From contig NZ_CP049902.1 in NCBI RefSeq assembly GCF_018448495.1, positions 2,666,001 to 2,730,000 of the forward strand: a stretch of DNA of 64,000 nucleotides. The letters run 5' to 3'. A program made the translations under genes and the position numbers. Each line of letters begins with the position of its first letter. Position 1 is the first letter of the stretch. The stretch comes from Psychrobacter sp. WY6 (lineage in GTDB: Bacteria; Pseudomonadota; Gammaproteobacteria; Pseudomonadales; Moraxellaceae). The notes under the pieces are model-generated. The model was given only the letters and a program-made list of their open reading frames with translations. It did not search any database and was not told the DNA's origin. Positions 42,570 through 53,504 of this stretch are shown one piece after another.

Positions 42570-42704
42570 TCAATCGCTTGTTGGTAGGATAAGCTCAGCT
42601 TTTGGCGACCCCATACGTTTGGAGGCGCCGCCTGCCAAAATAACGATACCGGCTAAGCGGCTGAGTTCATCTGCTTGGGCTGAGCTGTCTGCAACTTCTA
42701 GCAT
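42570..42704 (-). pseudogene. MobA/MocA-type nucleotidyltransferase, 5' fragment
   Basis: ATG 42704 follows the moaB stop within a few bases. It reads LAGIVILAGGASKRMGSPKA, the nucleotide-binding start of MobA/MocA, which attaches GMP or CMP to molybdopterin. It stops after 44 residues, where family members have about 190-200. In another frame the end reads YQQAIELLSLL, as if a C-terminal tail were joined after an internal deletion. The bis-MGD cofactor of TorA needs a working MobA, so another copy must exist elsewhere if TorA is active. Confidence 0.6.
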
Positions 42705-42707
42705 GAA

Positions 42708-43238
42708 CTAATCGTGACCTGGGTTGGTGCGCATAAAGTGTGGCACAAAGTTACAAGGACGCGTGCGGCTATCGAGCTGCTCTTGTAAGATACCTTCCCA
42801 CGCAGTGCGGCAAGCACCTGATGAACCGGGCAGGCAGAAGATACCCGTACCGTTTGCCATACCAGCCACGGCGCGAGATTGAATCGTCGACATGCCGATA
42901 TCGTCTTTTGAGATTAAGCGGAACATCTCGCCAAAGCCATCGACTGATTTATCAAATAAGACGCCAACCGCTTCTGGCATACTGTCGCGGATATAAAAAC
43001 CAGTACCGCCCGTGGTAATAATAGCGTGCACATCTGGGTCGGCAATCCAACCGCTGATAACGGCTCTGATTTTATAAATATCATCAATAATCAGCTGACG
43101 ATCTGCCAGCTGGTGCCCTGCTGCGGTCAGTTGATCGACCAAATATTGCCCTGAAGTATCTTCTGCAAGAGTACGACTGTCAGAAACTGTTAAAATAGCG
43201 ATATTAAGCGGGGTAAAGGGTGCTTGCAGCTTACTCAT
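42708..43238 (-). CDS. moaB: Molybdenum cofactor biosynthesis protein MoaB
   Basis: 176 residues, intact. Family motifs are ILTVSDSRTLAEDTSGQ, AIITTGGTGFYIRDSMPEA and FCLPGSSGACRTAWEGIL. MoaB/MogA proteins act at the molybdopterin adenylylation step. Cytoplasmic. Read leftwards after moaA and directly followed by the mobA/mocA-like fragment. Confidence 0.92.
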   Translation of the reverse strand: MSKLQAPFTPLNIAILTVSDSRTLAEDTSGQYLVDQLTAAGHQLADRQLIIDDIYKIRAVISGWIADPDVHAIITTGGTGFYIRDSMPEAVGVLFDKSVDGFGEMFRLISKDDIGMSTIQSRAVAGMANGTGIFCLPGSSGACRTAWEGILQEQLDSRTRPCNFVPHFMRTNPGHD

Positions 43239-43304
43239 GAATGTTCCTTAATAAATACGCTTGTGATAGAAAATGAAAAATTTGATTATTAGTATATTTT
43301 GATT

Positions 43305-44428
43305 CTAACCGCCAATCATCGACAAATTATGCATCATGCCGCTATTTGATTCGTGAAGATGATGATGCTCAGGTTTAATCGGCATAAAGCTGTGCAGGGT
43401 ATTCACAAGCCCTGCGACATCATCTTGTTCTAGATACTGACGAATATCGTAGTTACCTTGGTCGAATAGACACAGATGCACCTTACCTTGGCTACTAACC
43501 CGTAAACGATTGCAGCTGTCACAGAAATGGGCAGCATAAGGGGCAATCATGCCGATACGACCTTTATAATCTGGATGGCTATATTCTATCGCTGGACCGT
43601 CATTGCTGCCACGCACATGGGTTTGCCAGCCGTGCTTGATTAGATAATTGGTGATGATGTCAGACTGTGCGTGCTGAGCAAAAAACAAATCGCTGTTGTC
43701 ACTGGTCTGCATAAATTCGATAAAGCGATAGGTGACCGCTCTGTCTTTGACATAGTCGATTGCATTCATAAGATTTTCAAAGGCAGTTTCTGCCATTAAT
43801 ATACTGTTTATCTTTAGCTTAATGTCTGTGGTCGCAAGCAGAGTATCCATATCTGCTAACAGCTGCGGCAACATATCAAAGCCTGTCATCTTATGAAAAG
43901 TCGCGGCATCAAAGCTATCCATACTGATATTGATTTGATTCAGCCCAGCTGCTTGCCAAGCAGCCAAATGCTTGCCAAGCTTATAGCCATTGCTGGTCAT
44001 AGCAACCGTTTCAATACCTTCGGTGTTTTTGATGGTTTTAATAATGTCTACCACGTCACGGCGTATAGAAGGTTCACCGCCGGTAATCCTGACTTTTTGG
44101 TGCCAACTTGGGCAAAGCCGCGGATTAAGGTAGCAATTTCCGTGACGCTGAGTTCGTTTTGTGGGGGTTTGCCTTGATAGCCTTCTGGCAGGCAATACTC
44201 GCAGCGAAAATTACAAAAATCAGTAATGGATAGACGTAAGTAAGTCAGACGTCGTGCAAAACCATCTGTCAGTTGTTGATGGCTAGTATTAATAGGAAGG
44301 GACGAATCAAGGGGCAGATTATCAACAGTGGCATCGATGATAGAAAGTTTTTTACCGTCATGGATAACAGATATTGCCACAGGTGAATACAGTTGTGCAT
44401 TCCCTATTGTGGGGGCGTGATAGGACAT
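43305..44428 (-). CDS. moaA: GTP 3',8-cyclase MoaA (one frameshift)
   Basis: Radical-SAM enzyme for the first step of molybdenum cofactor synthesis. It has the CxxxCxxC cluster (C72, C76, C79 in [14 protein letters not shown]), the [11 protein letters not shown] motif and the C-terminal cluster CDSCNRLRV. The frame breaks in an A5 run near 44095: one more A restores [13 protein letters not shown]. Both halves are otherwise fully conserved, so a read error is likely. The N-terminal ~58 residues before the radical-SAM core are longer than usual. Confidence 0.9.
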
Positions 44429-44714
44429 AATGTATTACCGTTAGTTTTGAATATGTTGTGGACTTTTAAGCGTTGCCTCAGGTTATGAATCAATATTTTT
44501 ATTATTTAAAACTTGTTATGATGAATAGTCATTGTAACAAACTAACGTTAGATAGCTAGTAACCCTACAAGTCTTATATCTAACACTAAAACAGTTGATA
44601 TTAAGACTTATAGGGATAAGCAGCGGAAAGTTGATTTAACTGCTTTCTCTAGTTGACTGCGTTACTAGTTTCATATTTGACAAGCTATACTATAGACAAG
44701 GAAGAGAAGGAAAG

Positions 44715-46019
44715 TTATGACCAAGGAAATAACTGCACCTCTACCTTTTCCCCTGCTACGACATTGCCGGATTCTTGGGCTAGCACAATCAAACTATTAG
44801 CATTACTGAGCTGTTTAATACGATGAGACTGCTGGTTGGCAAAACTGGTCACTTGTAAGTTACCATTATCATCCTGCGACAAGACACCGCGTTGAAAATC
44901 TTTGCGACCTACTGACTTCTTAATATTACCTTGTAGAGTTGCTCGCACCTTTAAGGTCATCGGTAAATCATTAGTGCGTACGCCTGATAGACGCCATAGC
45001 GCCGGAATAACTAACTGTAAAGTGCCAACCACAGTAGATAAAGGATTACCCGGTAAGCCAAAATATAATACGGGCTTATCAAGGTCTTTACTTAACTCAC
45101 CAAACACAAAAGGCTTGCCTGGTTTCATGGCTACTTTATAGTAGTTTATTTGCCCTAATTTTTCAATGACGGTGGTTAAAAAATCATAGTCGCCTACTGA
45201 AACCCCAGCGGTAGAAATCAGCACATCGCAGTCATGCATGGCTTCAGTAACGGCAGCAGTCGTCTTATCCAAATCATCAGGGATAATGCCATAGTCATGA
45301 ATAATCACTGGCAAGCCAGACAACATACTTTTAAGTGTTGGCGTATTAGAATTATAAATCTGTGCCAAGTTATTGATTGGCTCACCTAAAGCAACCAACT
45401 CATCACCAGTAGCCAATAACCCAACGACTAAGGGTTTATAGATGTCGACTTTATCAACGCCCAAATTGGAAAGCAAGCTAATATCAGCAGGGTTCAAACG
45501 TTTACCTGCAGTTAATACCACCTCACCTGATTCAATCTCTTCACCTTGTTTGCGAATATGCTCATCGACTACAACGGTTTGAGATAAGGTGATTGCATAG
45601 GTCTTTGATTTATCAAGTGACTCTCTAATATCTAAAAAATTGGTATTTTCTTGCATGATGACCGTATCACAGCTGTCAGGAACTACCGCACCGGTAAAGA
45701 TACGTATACCTTGTCCAACTTGTAGATTGCCAGTGAACGGTTTACCTGCTTGCGACTCACCTATAATATCGATAATTCCATTTTTGCTAAGGTCACTACC
45801 AGCAGCAACACTGTAGCCATCCATCGCTGATAGGTTGTTTCTAGGAATCGTAAAAGGCGATACTATCTCTTGCGCAAGTATATGATTTTGACTGTCTAGC
45901 AGCTCACACGTTTGCGTTGCTCTTTTTACTATAGGAAAGTCATCTTGATTATAGCTTTGAATACGCTGGGTTATAGACTCCTGAAGTTGTTCAAGGGTAA
46001 TCACTGGCTTTATACTCAC
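44715..46019 (-). CDS. moeA: Molybdopterin molybdotransferase MoeA
   Basis: 434 residues, intact. Inserts molybdate into adenylylated molybdopterin. Motifs: NNLSAMDGYSVA, IRIFTGAVVPDSCDTVIMQE, VGLLATGDELVALG, NSNTPTLKSML and STAGVSVGDYDFL, KPGKPFVFG. About 285 bases without features separate it from moaA; I see no clear Moco riboswitch there. Confidence 0.93.
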   Translation of the reverse strand: MSIKPVITLEQLQESITQRIQSYNQDDFPIVKRATQTCELLDSQNHILAQEIVSPFTIPRNNLSAMDGYSVAAGSDLSKNGIIDIIGESQAGKPFTGNLQVGQGIRIFTGAVVPDSCDTVIMQENTNFLDIRESLDKSKTYAITLSQTVVVDEHIRKQGEEIESGEVVLTAGKRLNPADISLLSNLGVDKVDIYKPLVVGLLATGDELVALGEPINNLAQIYNSNTPTLKSMLSGLPVIIHDYGIIPDDLDKTTAAVTEAMHDCDVLISTAGVSVGDYDFLTTVIEKLGQINYYKVAMKPGKPFVFGELSKDLDKPVLYFGLPGNPLSTVVGTLQLVIPALWRLSGVRTNDLPMTLKVRATLQGNIKKSVGRKDFQRGVLSQDDNGNLQVTSFANQQSHRIKQLSNANSLIVLAQESGNVVAGEKVEVQLFPWS

Positions 46020-46073
46020 TTATACTTAATGCTATATAAAATTAATGTTACGCAGGTTAAGACTTTCACGTAT

Positions 46074-46790
46074 TTATTTAAGACACCCATTATGACAAAC
46101 TAGCCAATCACTCACTATGCTCTCTAATGCCGCTCTGTCTTCTATAACAAACTGCTCTACCAAAGCAGCAAGTGCAGGATAAATATCTGTTTTAACGTTA
46201 ATCTTTTGACAGTATGCAGTGAACTGCGGTAGCCAATTAAGTAAAGCGCTATCAAGAAAATCGATTTGTTCTTGTGCCGTGTTGAGCATATCAAGCTGCT
46301 GCTCAATAGTTTTATTAATCAATAAGCTCGTAACGATAAAATAGACACTTAAATGATCATTCGGTTCACGAAATTCAGGATGTAAACTTAGCTGCTGGCT
46401 ATCAAGAAAACGCATCATATGAGCAGCAGGTTTGCCATAAAGATGTTTATCGCTGCTCAGATAATAAGAAGCGTAAGGCGGTGCACTATCATCACCACTG
46501 AGTAAGAATATCTGCGCAAAATCTGCGGCAAGCTCAATGGCACGATGCTCTTTAGGGAATTGCTGCAAGTTATCAATGGCGGCTTTGACGCGATTGCTGT
46601 ATTGCTCAAGTCCGAGACTAACAAATACCTTGTGAATGCTATCGTAAGCTTTATTCTGTTGCCACTCTAAGGTCGCTGAGGTAAGCTCACGCGCGAAAAT
46701 ATCTGCAAACCAACGATAAAGTGCAGAACGTGCCGGATTAGCAGCTTGCCATTCTTCAATGATGTTCATTTTATCTTCAGTTATGTTCAT
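46074..46790 (-). CDS. torD: TorD-type chaperone for TorA
   Basis: About 238 residues; starts at 46790 or at the internal ATG 46769. TorD/DmsD-family all-helical protein with ARSALYRWFADIFAREL, YLSSDKHLYGKPAAHM and EFREPNDHLSVYFIVTSLL, the last being the conserved E-P-x-D-H motif. It binds the TorA Tat signal and guards cofactor insertion. Encoded just after torA in the same direction, beyond a hairpin. Confidence 0.85.
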   Translation of the reverse strand: MNITEDKMNIIEEWQAANPARSALYRWFADIFARELTSATLEWQQNKAYDSIHKVFVSLGLEQYSNRVKAAIDNLQQFPKEHRAIELAADFAQIFLLSGDDSAPPYASYYLSSDKHLYGKPAAHMMRFLDSQQLSLHPEFREPNDHLSVYFIVTSLLINKTIEQQLDMLNTAQEQIDFLDSALLNWLPQFTAYCQKINVKTDIYPALAALVEQFVIEDRAALESIVSDWLVCHNGCLK

Positions 46791-46924
46791 TTTATATCCA
46801 ATTTAAAATATTTTTAGGTGTTATTAGCGGCTGCTTTTATTAATTAACACATTTATTAAATAGCAGTTTTATTTTTATAAGATGGTGGCATTGAGCACCA
46901 CATTAGAACAGATCGTCTATATAA

Positions 46925-46990
46925 ATAAATGCCTTTGTAAATCACATATGCTATTTACATCGCATACGGCTTACAAAGGCACTTTTTATC
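46925..46990 (-). terminator. Hairpin between torA and torD
   Basis: Arms TGCCTTTGTAA and TTACAAAGGCA with an internal loop of about 30 bases, flanked by T-rich sequence on both sides. It may attenuate transcription into torD. Confidence 0.55.
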
Positions 46991-47010
46991 ACTTACTATT
47001 CCAAACTAAA

Positions 47011-49524
47011 CTAACCCATTTGGGATAATGCAGCAATACTACCATCTGGATTGACATACTTTGGACCACCGAAAGCAGTCACTGCTGGTGCTTTACCAAC
47101 AAATTTCTCCATCTCGACGATACAAGTATTGGCACTAGGCGCTTGTGCAAGACTTGAGGTACCGATATCAATGGTTAACGTATTAGGGTCACCATAGGTA
47201 TCTAGCGCACCGATTTCAGGGCCAGTAGGTGCATACCATACCCTCTGTATACGAATGATACCAGGTGGGAAGTTATCAGAAATTACCGCCCTGCCAACAA
47301 CTGACGCGATCATTAAAAACGCGCACAATGTCCCATCTTGATACCACGAGCTTTGCATCTTCAGGTCCCATATAGCAAGGTTCACGACCTTGCACCGTAT
47401 AGGTTGCACGACGCTCTTCAGACTCACAGGTTTGTGAATGTAGACGGGTATCTGGGTGCACTGATTGTAGCCATAGTGGATGCTTATCTGAACCAGGACC
47501 ACCGTGTGAGCGCTCGATTTTCTCCATCCAAGTAGGATGGCCTTTGCAGTCATCATAACCATAACTGGCAATTTTTCGGCTACTTATCTCAATAAAACCT
47601 GATGGTGTACCAAGTGCATTGACTTCAGGATCTTCAAGGAAATCAGCATGTCTTGTCCAGTTTTCACCCTCTGGGAATAGCACGTAGCCTTTTTCCAAAA
47701 TTCAGCAAATTCCGGCATAAAAAACTCTTTTTTCAAGTTATCAGCACGGCACTCTTCATAGATTTGCTCAATCCACTGCATCTCATTCATATTACGGCTA
47801 TATTCGATTTCACGATTCATGCGCTTAGTTAATTCATACCAAATATCAAAGTCTGATTTAGAATGATAAAGCGGGTCAATCAGCTTGTGCATGGCAATAA
47901 CGCCACGATTACTATAGGTGCCGTAAGCATCAATATCATTACGCTCATAAGGCGTACATGCGGGCAGTACAATGTCAGCAAAACGACAGGTAGCCGTCCA
48001 GTTATAGTCGACCGCAACGACTGTCTCAACTTTGCGGTACGCCTCCTTCATTCGATTGCGCTGCTGATGGCGATGCCATTGGTTACAGCCTGAAAAAATA
48101 CCCATTTTATAAGGCGGAAGGGTAACTTTGTGACCATTAAAATCAATCACTTTACCCGGCTCAAGTAAGCAATCGATAGCACGCGCGACTGGTATGACAG
48201 AGCTATACCCATTAAAGTCTTCGTTATCGTGCTTAGGCTTACGGCCCGTATCAAGGTTTAGTGGGAACGCACCAGGCATAGAAGCACCTGAAGCTGGTAC
48301 ACCCGATGAGCTATAGTGATGCGAATAACTAATGCCCCCACCCGGCTGACCAAACTGACCAAGCATAGCAGCGATAATCGCTCCCATCCAATAAGGTTGC
48401 TCACCATGTTGTTGACGCTGAATCGCCCATCCGAAAATAAGCTGGGTACGGTTCTTTGCCATTTTGCGGGTAAGCTCACGGATACGGTCCGCTTTGATAC
48501 CACAAATCTTTTCTGCCCACTCTGGGGTTCTCTCAATTTTATCTTCAGTTTTCCCCATCACATAAGGAATAAACTCTTCGAAGCCGAGAGTATAGACATC
48601 AATGAATTTTTTATCATAAAGCTTTTCGGTATATAGCGTATGCGCAATAGCCAGCATAAACGCCACATCAGTATGCGGGTTAACATATTGATGATCACAC
48701 TCTAGATAGTTCTGAGTTTTACTTTTGACCGGGTCAATACAGATAACCTCAATCTCTTTATTTCTAACTTTAGTACGTAACTTTTCTAAGTACTCATAAG
48801 ATTCATGAGTTTCTGTATTCCAGCCAACTTGTAAGTTTTTGACTGGGTCATTCGCCCACATAACGATGACTTTTGAATTTTCTAAAATCAGCGGCCATGA
48901 TGTACCTTGTGAATACACCTCAGTCGAACCTAACACGTAAGGCATAATAACTTGACCGGCACCCGTTGAATAATCCCCTGCTGTACCTACGCTACGGCCG
49001 TGCATCGCCACAGCGCGTAGCATATGGTTACCACAACTGTGGATCTGTCCTACTGACCGCCAGCCGACGTTAGCCGTATGCAACGCCCAAGGACCATAGT
49101 CCTTTTGAATACGCTCAAGCTCTTCATAGACCATGTCTAAAGCAGCATCCCAACCGACGCGTACGAAACGGTTATCACCGCGCTGTGTAGTATCACTTTT
49201 ATGACGGTTTTTATACCAGTCAACCCGAACCATAGGATAACGTACCCGTGATGGGCTATAAATAATCCCAGGTACCCCCTGCAAAATATCGGTCGGGAAC
49301 TGATCAAACTCAAAGGGCTGCACTTCAACGAGTTTGTCACCCTGAACATTGGCACGGAAAGCACCCCAATGAGCACCGGACATTTTCCAGCCACTCAAAT
49401 CAGGCTTTTTCCCAGTCTTACCAGTAACGATACTGTTATCGGCAAGTAGTGACGTCGGTAACAAGGCGGTACCCGTTAAAGCAGCTAGTGACTTGAGAAA
49501 GCGTCTGCGATTGATGTTTTTCAT
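47011..49524 (-). CDS. torA: Trimethylamine-N-oxide reductase TorA (frameshifted near the 3' end)
   Basis: Periplasmic molybdoenzyme of about 837 residues. It has a twin-arginine signal ([14 protein letters not shown]). No N-terminal Fe-S cysteine motif is seen, which separates it from NapA. The Mo-ligand serine is expected in [12 protein letters not shown]. Further DMSO-reductase-family blocks are [17 protein letters not shown] and [14 protein letters not shown]. Three one-base losses in G or A runs (near 47700, 47305 and 47290) break the last 240 residues. Restoring them gives [13 protein letters not shown] and [16 protein letters not shown]. It lies just downstream of torC. Confidence 0.9.
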
Positions 49525-49552
49525 AATATGTCTCTCTAATTGTTTGCTCTAG

Positions 49553-50800
49553 TTACGGTCTAGCACCTTGGAACGTATTTTCAGGCGAACCACTACCTTG
49601 AGGGTTCTTTCTAAAGTCTGATGAGTGCAGTTGTAGATATTTTAAGACCATAGCTGCACTATCATTGTCTAAGTTAGTAAACCCTACCATTCCACTAAAT
49701 AGGCCTGGCCATTGGTTGGCATCGTGTCCACTTGGATCTGGTTGACGGTGGCAAGTACTACAGCTATCACTATACGTCTGGCTAGCAATGTCCCAAGCTG
49801 GCTCGATACTCTCCATGAGGCCTCCTTCGGCAACCCAGAACTGAGCCTTCACTTTTTGCCATTCAAGACCAGTGAGTGGATCTTCTTTCAGCTCGCCTTT
49901 TGTAATTAAACTCTCATCACTAGCTAAGTCTTTTTCGATAATGGCATCAGGAATATTTAGACCAAAGTTGGTATACCATACACGACCAAAGCCTTTGTTT
50001 TTGCGCCACATATCCAGCTCAATTTGTACTCCACCATCTTTGTGCGCCAATACTTTAACGGGTGCAGCAATTTCTATACTACCTGCTTTAGTCTTTCTAT
50101 CATCTGAGGTATATAAATCTTGCGGTACAATGTTGTAATAGTTTTGACCATCTTTAATTTTGGTACTTCTTGCTTCAGACAATAGCGAATCAAATGCTGG
50201 ATTGTGCATACCTTCAGTATTTGGTAACTCGTGCGCAATCCCTTTGTGACAATCAAGACAGCTGGCATCACGTTCAGCCGCACTACGCATAATCATTTGT
50301 GAGGTGACACGCATTTTATCAAAATCCATGCTGTCGTAATCATGGCAAGTGCGACACTCTTTAGAATCGTTAGCTTTGAAGCGGCCCCACTCACGTTGTG
50401 CTAATACCACACGATGATCAAGAAATTTTTCTCGCGTACCAATGTCACCCATTAGTTGTGACAGTACTTCACGTGAGGCTTGCATTTTACGCGCAACTTT
50501 AGCCGTAAAGTCATGGGGTACGTGACAATCTGAACACTCTGCCCTAACGCCAGTACGGTTTTTAAAATGCACAGTTTTCTTGAGCTCGGGTAACATGTTA
50601 TCACCCATAGTATGACAAGAAGTACAGAACTCTTCGGTGTTGGTTGCTTGCATGCCAGCATTAAATCCTGCCCAGAACCAAACTCCGCCCGCAAAGCCTA
50701 TGATGACGAGAAGACCCAATCCGATTTTTGCAGAAGGTTTAAAAAGAAGACGACGCAGCCAGTTAAATAGGCTTTTGATTGCATTCATGATTGCTTTCAT
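49553..50800 (-). CDS. torC: Pentahaem cytochrome c TorC
   Basis: 415 residues, intact. An N-terminal membrane anchor (IGLGLLVIIGFAGGVWFW) is followed by four NapC/NirT-type CxxCH sites (CTSCH, CSDCH, CRTCH, CLDCH) and a fifth C-terminal one (CSTCH), the TorC arrangement. It carries electrons from menaquinol to TorA. The haems are attached by the Ccm system encoded next door. The start at 50800 fits the TorE-TorC-TorA order. Confidence 0.93.
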   Translation of the reverse strand: MKAIMNAIKSLFNWLRRLLFKPSAKIGLGLLVIIGFAGGVWFWAGFNAGMQATNTEEFCTSCHTMGDNMLPELKKTVHFKNRTGVRAECSDCHVPHDFTAKVARKMQASREVLSQLMGDIGTREKFLDHRVVLAQREWGRFKANDSKECRTCHDYDSMDFDKMRVTSQMIMRSAAERDASCLDCHKGIAHELPNTEGMHNPAFDSLLSEARSTKIKDGQNYYNIVPQDLYTSDDRKTKAGSIEIAAPVKVLAHKDGGVQIELDMWRKNKGFGRVWYTNFGLNIPDAIIEKDLASDESLITKGELKEDPLTGLEWQKVKAQFWVAEGGLMESIEPAWDIASQTYSDSCSTCHRQPDPSGHDANQWPGLFSGMVGFTNLDNDSAAMVLKYLQLHSSDFRKNPQGSGSPENTFQGARP

Positions 50801-50931
50801 GATGATTCCTTACTGTATTTCATAGCCATTTAGATTTCATACAATTTGGGCGGTTATTTGTCCACTTTTTGCGTGAAATAATAGAGATGATTGGACAATA
50901 TTAGTTACTGACGGGACGCTAGTTAATAGAC

Positions 50932-51102
50932 TTAAGAAGGGGGTCCCCAGAACAGCATTTGACCGAACCAAATGATGAAACCGTAAGCGCAAAGGAATAA
51001 AAGGGCTATAAATGGCAAGGCAACAAAAGCCATGATTAGAGCACTGAGCCACTCGCGTCTAACTGGTTGCTGTTGGGTTTGTAATGGTTGTTCAGGTTGC
51101 AT
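50932..51102 (-). CDS. torE: TorE/NapE-like small membrane protein
   Basis: 56 residues from ATG 51102: MQPEQPLQTQQQPVRREWLS, then a single membrane helix (LPFIALLFLCAYGFIIWFGQ) and GPPS at the end. The pattern of RREW, one helix with GYGF-like turn and a GPP tail is that of NapE/TorE proteins encoded at the head of tor operons. Function unknown; preceded by AGAGGTGACC. Confidence 0.8.
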   Translation of the reverse strand: MQPEQPLQTQQQPVRREWLSALIMAFVALPFIALLFLCAYGFIIWFGQMLFWGPPS

Positions 51103-51485
51103 AGGTCACCTCTAAATATATTCACGCTGGCTAACAAGTAGTAAAACAGTAATATTCAAAGCAGTTTTCATAAGAATTATAAGACTAAACCAGCCATTAT
51201 TTTTATTTTAAAATGGGTGATAAGTTGTTTTTATAGGTGTACTGTGTATTAATTTTTAACCTAGCTATTGCTTGATGTAGATAAACTAAAACTGAAATTA
51301 TTTATATCCTTACTAAGGATAATGATAACATAAAAATCCTATTTTTAGTAAGGAATAAGTTTTTGTGCCTAAAAATGTAGAACAAATTCTTAATTTCAAT
51401 AAGCCTTTTAATATAAGAGTAAAGCAGGTGTTATAAGGCATACCAAGCTTTATTTTCCTGAATTTTCATGCTATTTTACATACAG
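51103..51485 (-). promoter_or_regulatory. tor promoter region with palindromic sites
   Basis: Gene-free upstream region of torECA. It contains the palindrome CCTTACTAAGG at 51308-51318 and an inverted half-site TTAGTAAGG at about 51346-51354, spaced like an operator pair. No gene for the TorS/TorR sensor pair is present in the window. The regulator is unknown. Confidence 0.4.
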
Positions 51486-51511
51486 AAAAGCCCCGAGATT
51501 GTCGGGGCTTT
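51486..51511 (-). terminator. Rho-independent terminator after ccmI
   Basis: AAAGCCCCGA and TCGGGGCTTT with a five-base loop; T-runs on both sides make it usable in both directions. It separates the ccm operon from tor. Confidence 0.85.
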
Positions 51512-51558
51512 CAAAGATTAAAAAAATTCTAATTAACAATAGCAGTTAGCTTTAGAAC

Positions 51559-52838
51559 TTAAGGTACTTGCTGATTGATTTCAATATTTACTTGTTGCTG
51601 GTCACTTTTTAGCAAAACTGGATTAGAGGATAAATCACCAGATGCGGAAATAGCATTACCAGAATGGCTAATGCGCGCAGTCACAACCAGCTGCTCACCT
51701 GATGCGCGAGCAGGTTGTAAAGTTCTATCAGCCATCATCGCGTCTAGATTACTTAGGCTTAAACTGATATTGCCTTGCTTTAAATTGCTAATCGGTATTC
51801 GTTTTGCCGCATAGGGCGGCCCACCTGCAGCGGCGCGAATAGCGACAAACAAAACATCATCAGCGGTTATCAAAGGTAGTAACTTAGCATTTACAGTGAC
51901 AGATACATCGACACCTTCAGCAGCTTGCGCTTGTTGCCTGACAATATTGGCTGTTAACTCGTCCAAGCCAGTAAGCGCATGCATGTCATCGCCTGGATTT
52001 TGTTCCATACGCTGACGCATTTTAGCTATCCAGCCTTGTGCCTGCTCATAGTTACCTGCTTTCGCCTCGCCCCTTGCCATCAACATCTGTGCTGCCTCGT
52101 TCTCAGGATCGCCTTTCAAGATGTCCTCTAAGACTCGGCGGGTCTCGACATCAAGACTACCGCCATTTGCTAAAAAGCTTAACTGCGCATACTCTGCCGC
52201 AATATTTTTATCATCAGGGGACAACCTATAAGCCTCGACAGGGCTTCTAAAGCGGATTCAGGCTCTTCAAAAGATAAAAATATTTCCGACAATACCATCC
52301 AGCGGTAAGAATCATCAGCATTACGATGGACATTGGTCTGAATGGTCGTGAACAGCCCTGCACCATCTTCAAAAGCCCACTCTGGTAGTACTTCAATCTT
52401 GCCGGAAAGCAGCTCCTCTGATACTTCACCCACCCTATCCTGCGCACGCCATAAGTCAAACACATCACTACGATCGCTGAAAAGCACATAAGCACATATC
52501 GCCAATACTGGCACACAGACTATTAGTGCCAACTGACCTTTGAGACTAGGCAATTGCATAGGTGTTGCGATTTGTTCAGCATCTAATAACTGGCGCTCAA
52601 GTTCTGTTTTTTGGTCTATATATTGAACATCATCTATAGTACCTATTGCCTTATCAGCAGCGAGCTCACGCAATCTGGACTTATACACATCGATATTTAG
52701 ATCAATGAGCCGATTGTCTACAGGATCAGGCCCCTCTCTACTTGAGCGCAACCACGGTACGATGACTATCAATGCGGCTAATAGAGCAACTAATAGGCTA
52801 AAAATAATAAATATGACAAGAGTAGAAAACACAGTCAT
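51559..52838 (-). CDS. ccmI: Cytochrome c maturation protein CcmI (one frameshift)
   Basis: About 425 residues. The N-terminus has two membrane helices (LVIFIIFSLLVALLAALIVI; LALIVCVPVLAICAYVLF) around a charged loop. A TPR-like periplasmic part follows, with SFEEPESALEALSRAYRLSP. The last is broken by one missing G near 52227 and then continues to EINQQVP. CcmI presents apocytochromes to the haem lyase CcmF-CcmH. The start overlaps the ccmH stop. Confidence 0.85.
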
Positions 52839-53504
52839 AAGGAATCTCCTTTATCGCGTGTTTGCCCATTAGGTTTGGGTTTCGTCGTTTTAAGATTAGA
52901 GGGCTTAGTCTCAGTTAGGTTAGCTTCGTCTATCGTTGCCTCTGTCGTTGTCTTACCTGATTCTTCCCGACTTGCTAACAGCCTATCTAACGCTGCTTGC
53001 TCTTTAACTGTTAGTGAACTACTTATATCTGTATTCGGCATAATAGGGCGTTTACTAGGAGCTTTATTAGGAGCTTTACCACGAGTATGATTGCGCCAAA
53101 ACCAGCCGCCCAGTATTAAGATTAATAACAGGGGGAAAGAACCAAAGTATCCATGTAGATGGACGTACTGGTGGACTATAACTAATAAAATCGCCATACC
53201 GCTCTTGCATATACTGACGAATCTCAGCGTCCGAGCGACCATCTTTTACCATATCATAAGTTTTTTGCTTTAAATCCTGGGCGATAGGTGCATCAGAACC
53301 TGCCAGATTTTGATTTTGGCATTTCGGGCAACGAAACTCATCAATTAGGCCGCGGTACTGCGCTTCTTGCCGTTTTGAATCAAAGTCGTAAACTTCGATA
53401 GCCGCATGACTCAGGTTTGTCGCTCCTATTAATAAGGTAAAAAGCACAAAAACTGGGATTAACACTAGTCTGTAAAATAATGAGGTGTTAGCATTCATTG
53501 GCAA
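52835..53504 (-). CDS. ccmH: Cytochrome c maturation protein CcmH (one frameshift)
   Basis: About 222 residues. It has a signal segment, then the redox pair FRCPKCQNQNLA (C59, C62) and the motif YGDFISYSPPVRPSTWILW. A C5 run near 53136 (four Cs would keep the frame) leads into FPLLLILILGGWFW, the C-terminal membrane helix. Reduces apocytochrome cysteines before haem attachment. The acidic 90-residue tail after the helix is longer than usual. Confidence 0.87.

Noticed and set aside
44429..44714. Moco riboswitch upstream of moaA
   Set aside because: I could not find the expected conserved hairpins; a covariance search would be needed.
47011..49524. Annotation as periplasmic nitrate reductase NapA
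   Set aside because: No N-terminal iron-sulphur cysteine motif follows the Tat signal, and the neighbours are a pentahaem TorC and TorD.
50837..51052. A 71-residue leftward open frame upstream of torC
   Set aside because: It overlaps torE in another frame; TorE (56 residues) has the family pattern and this frame has none.
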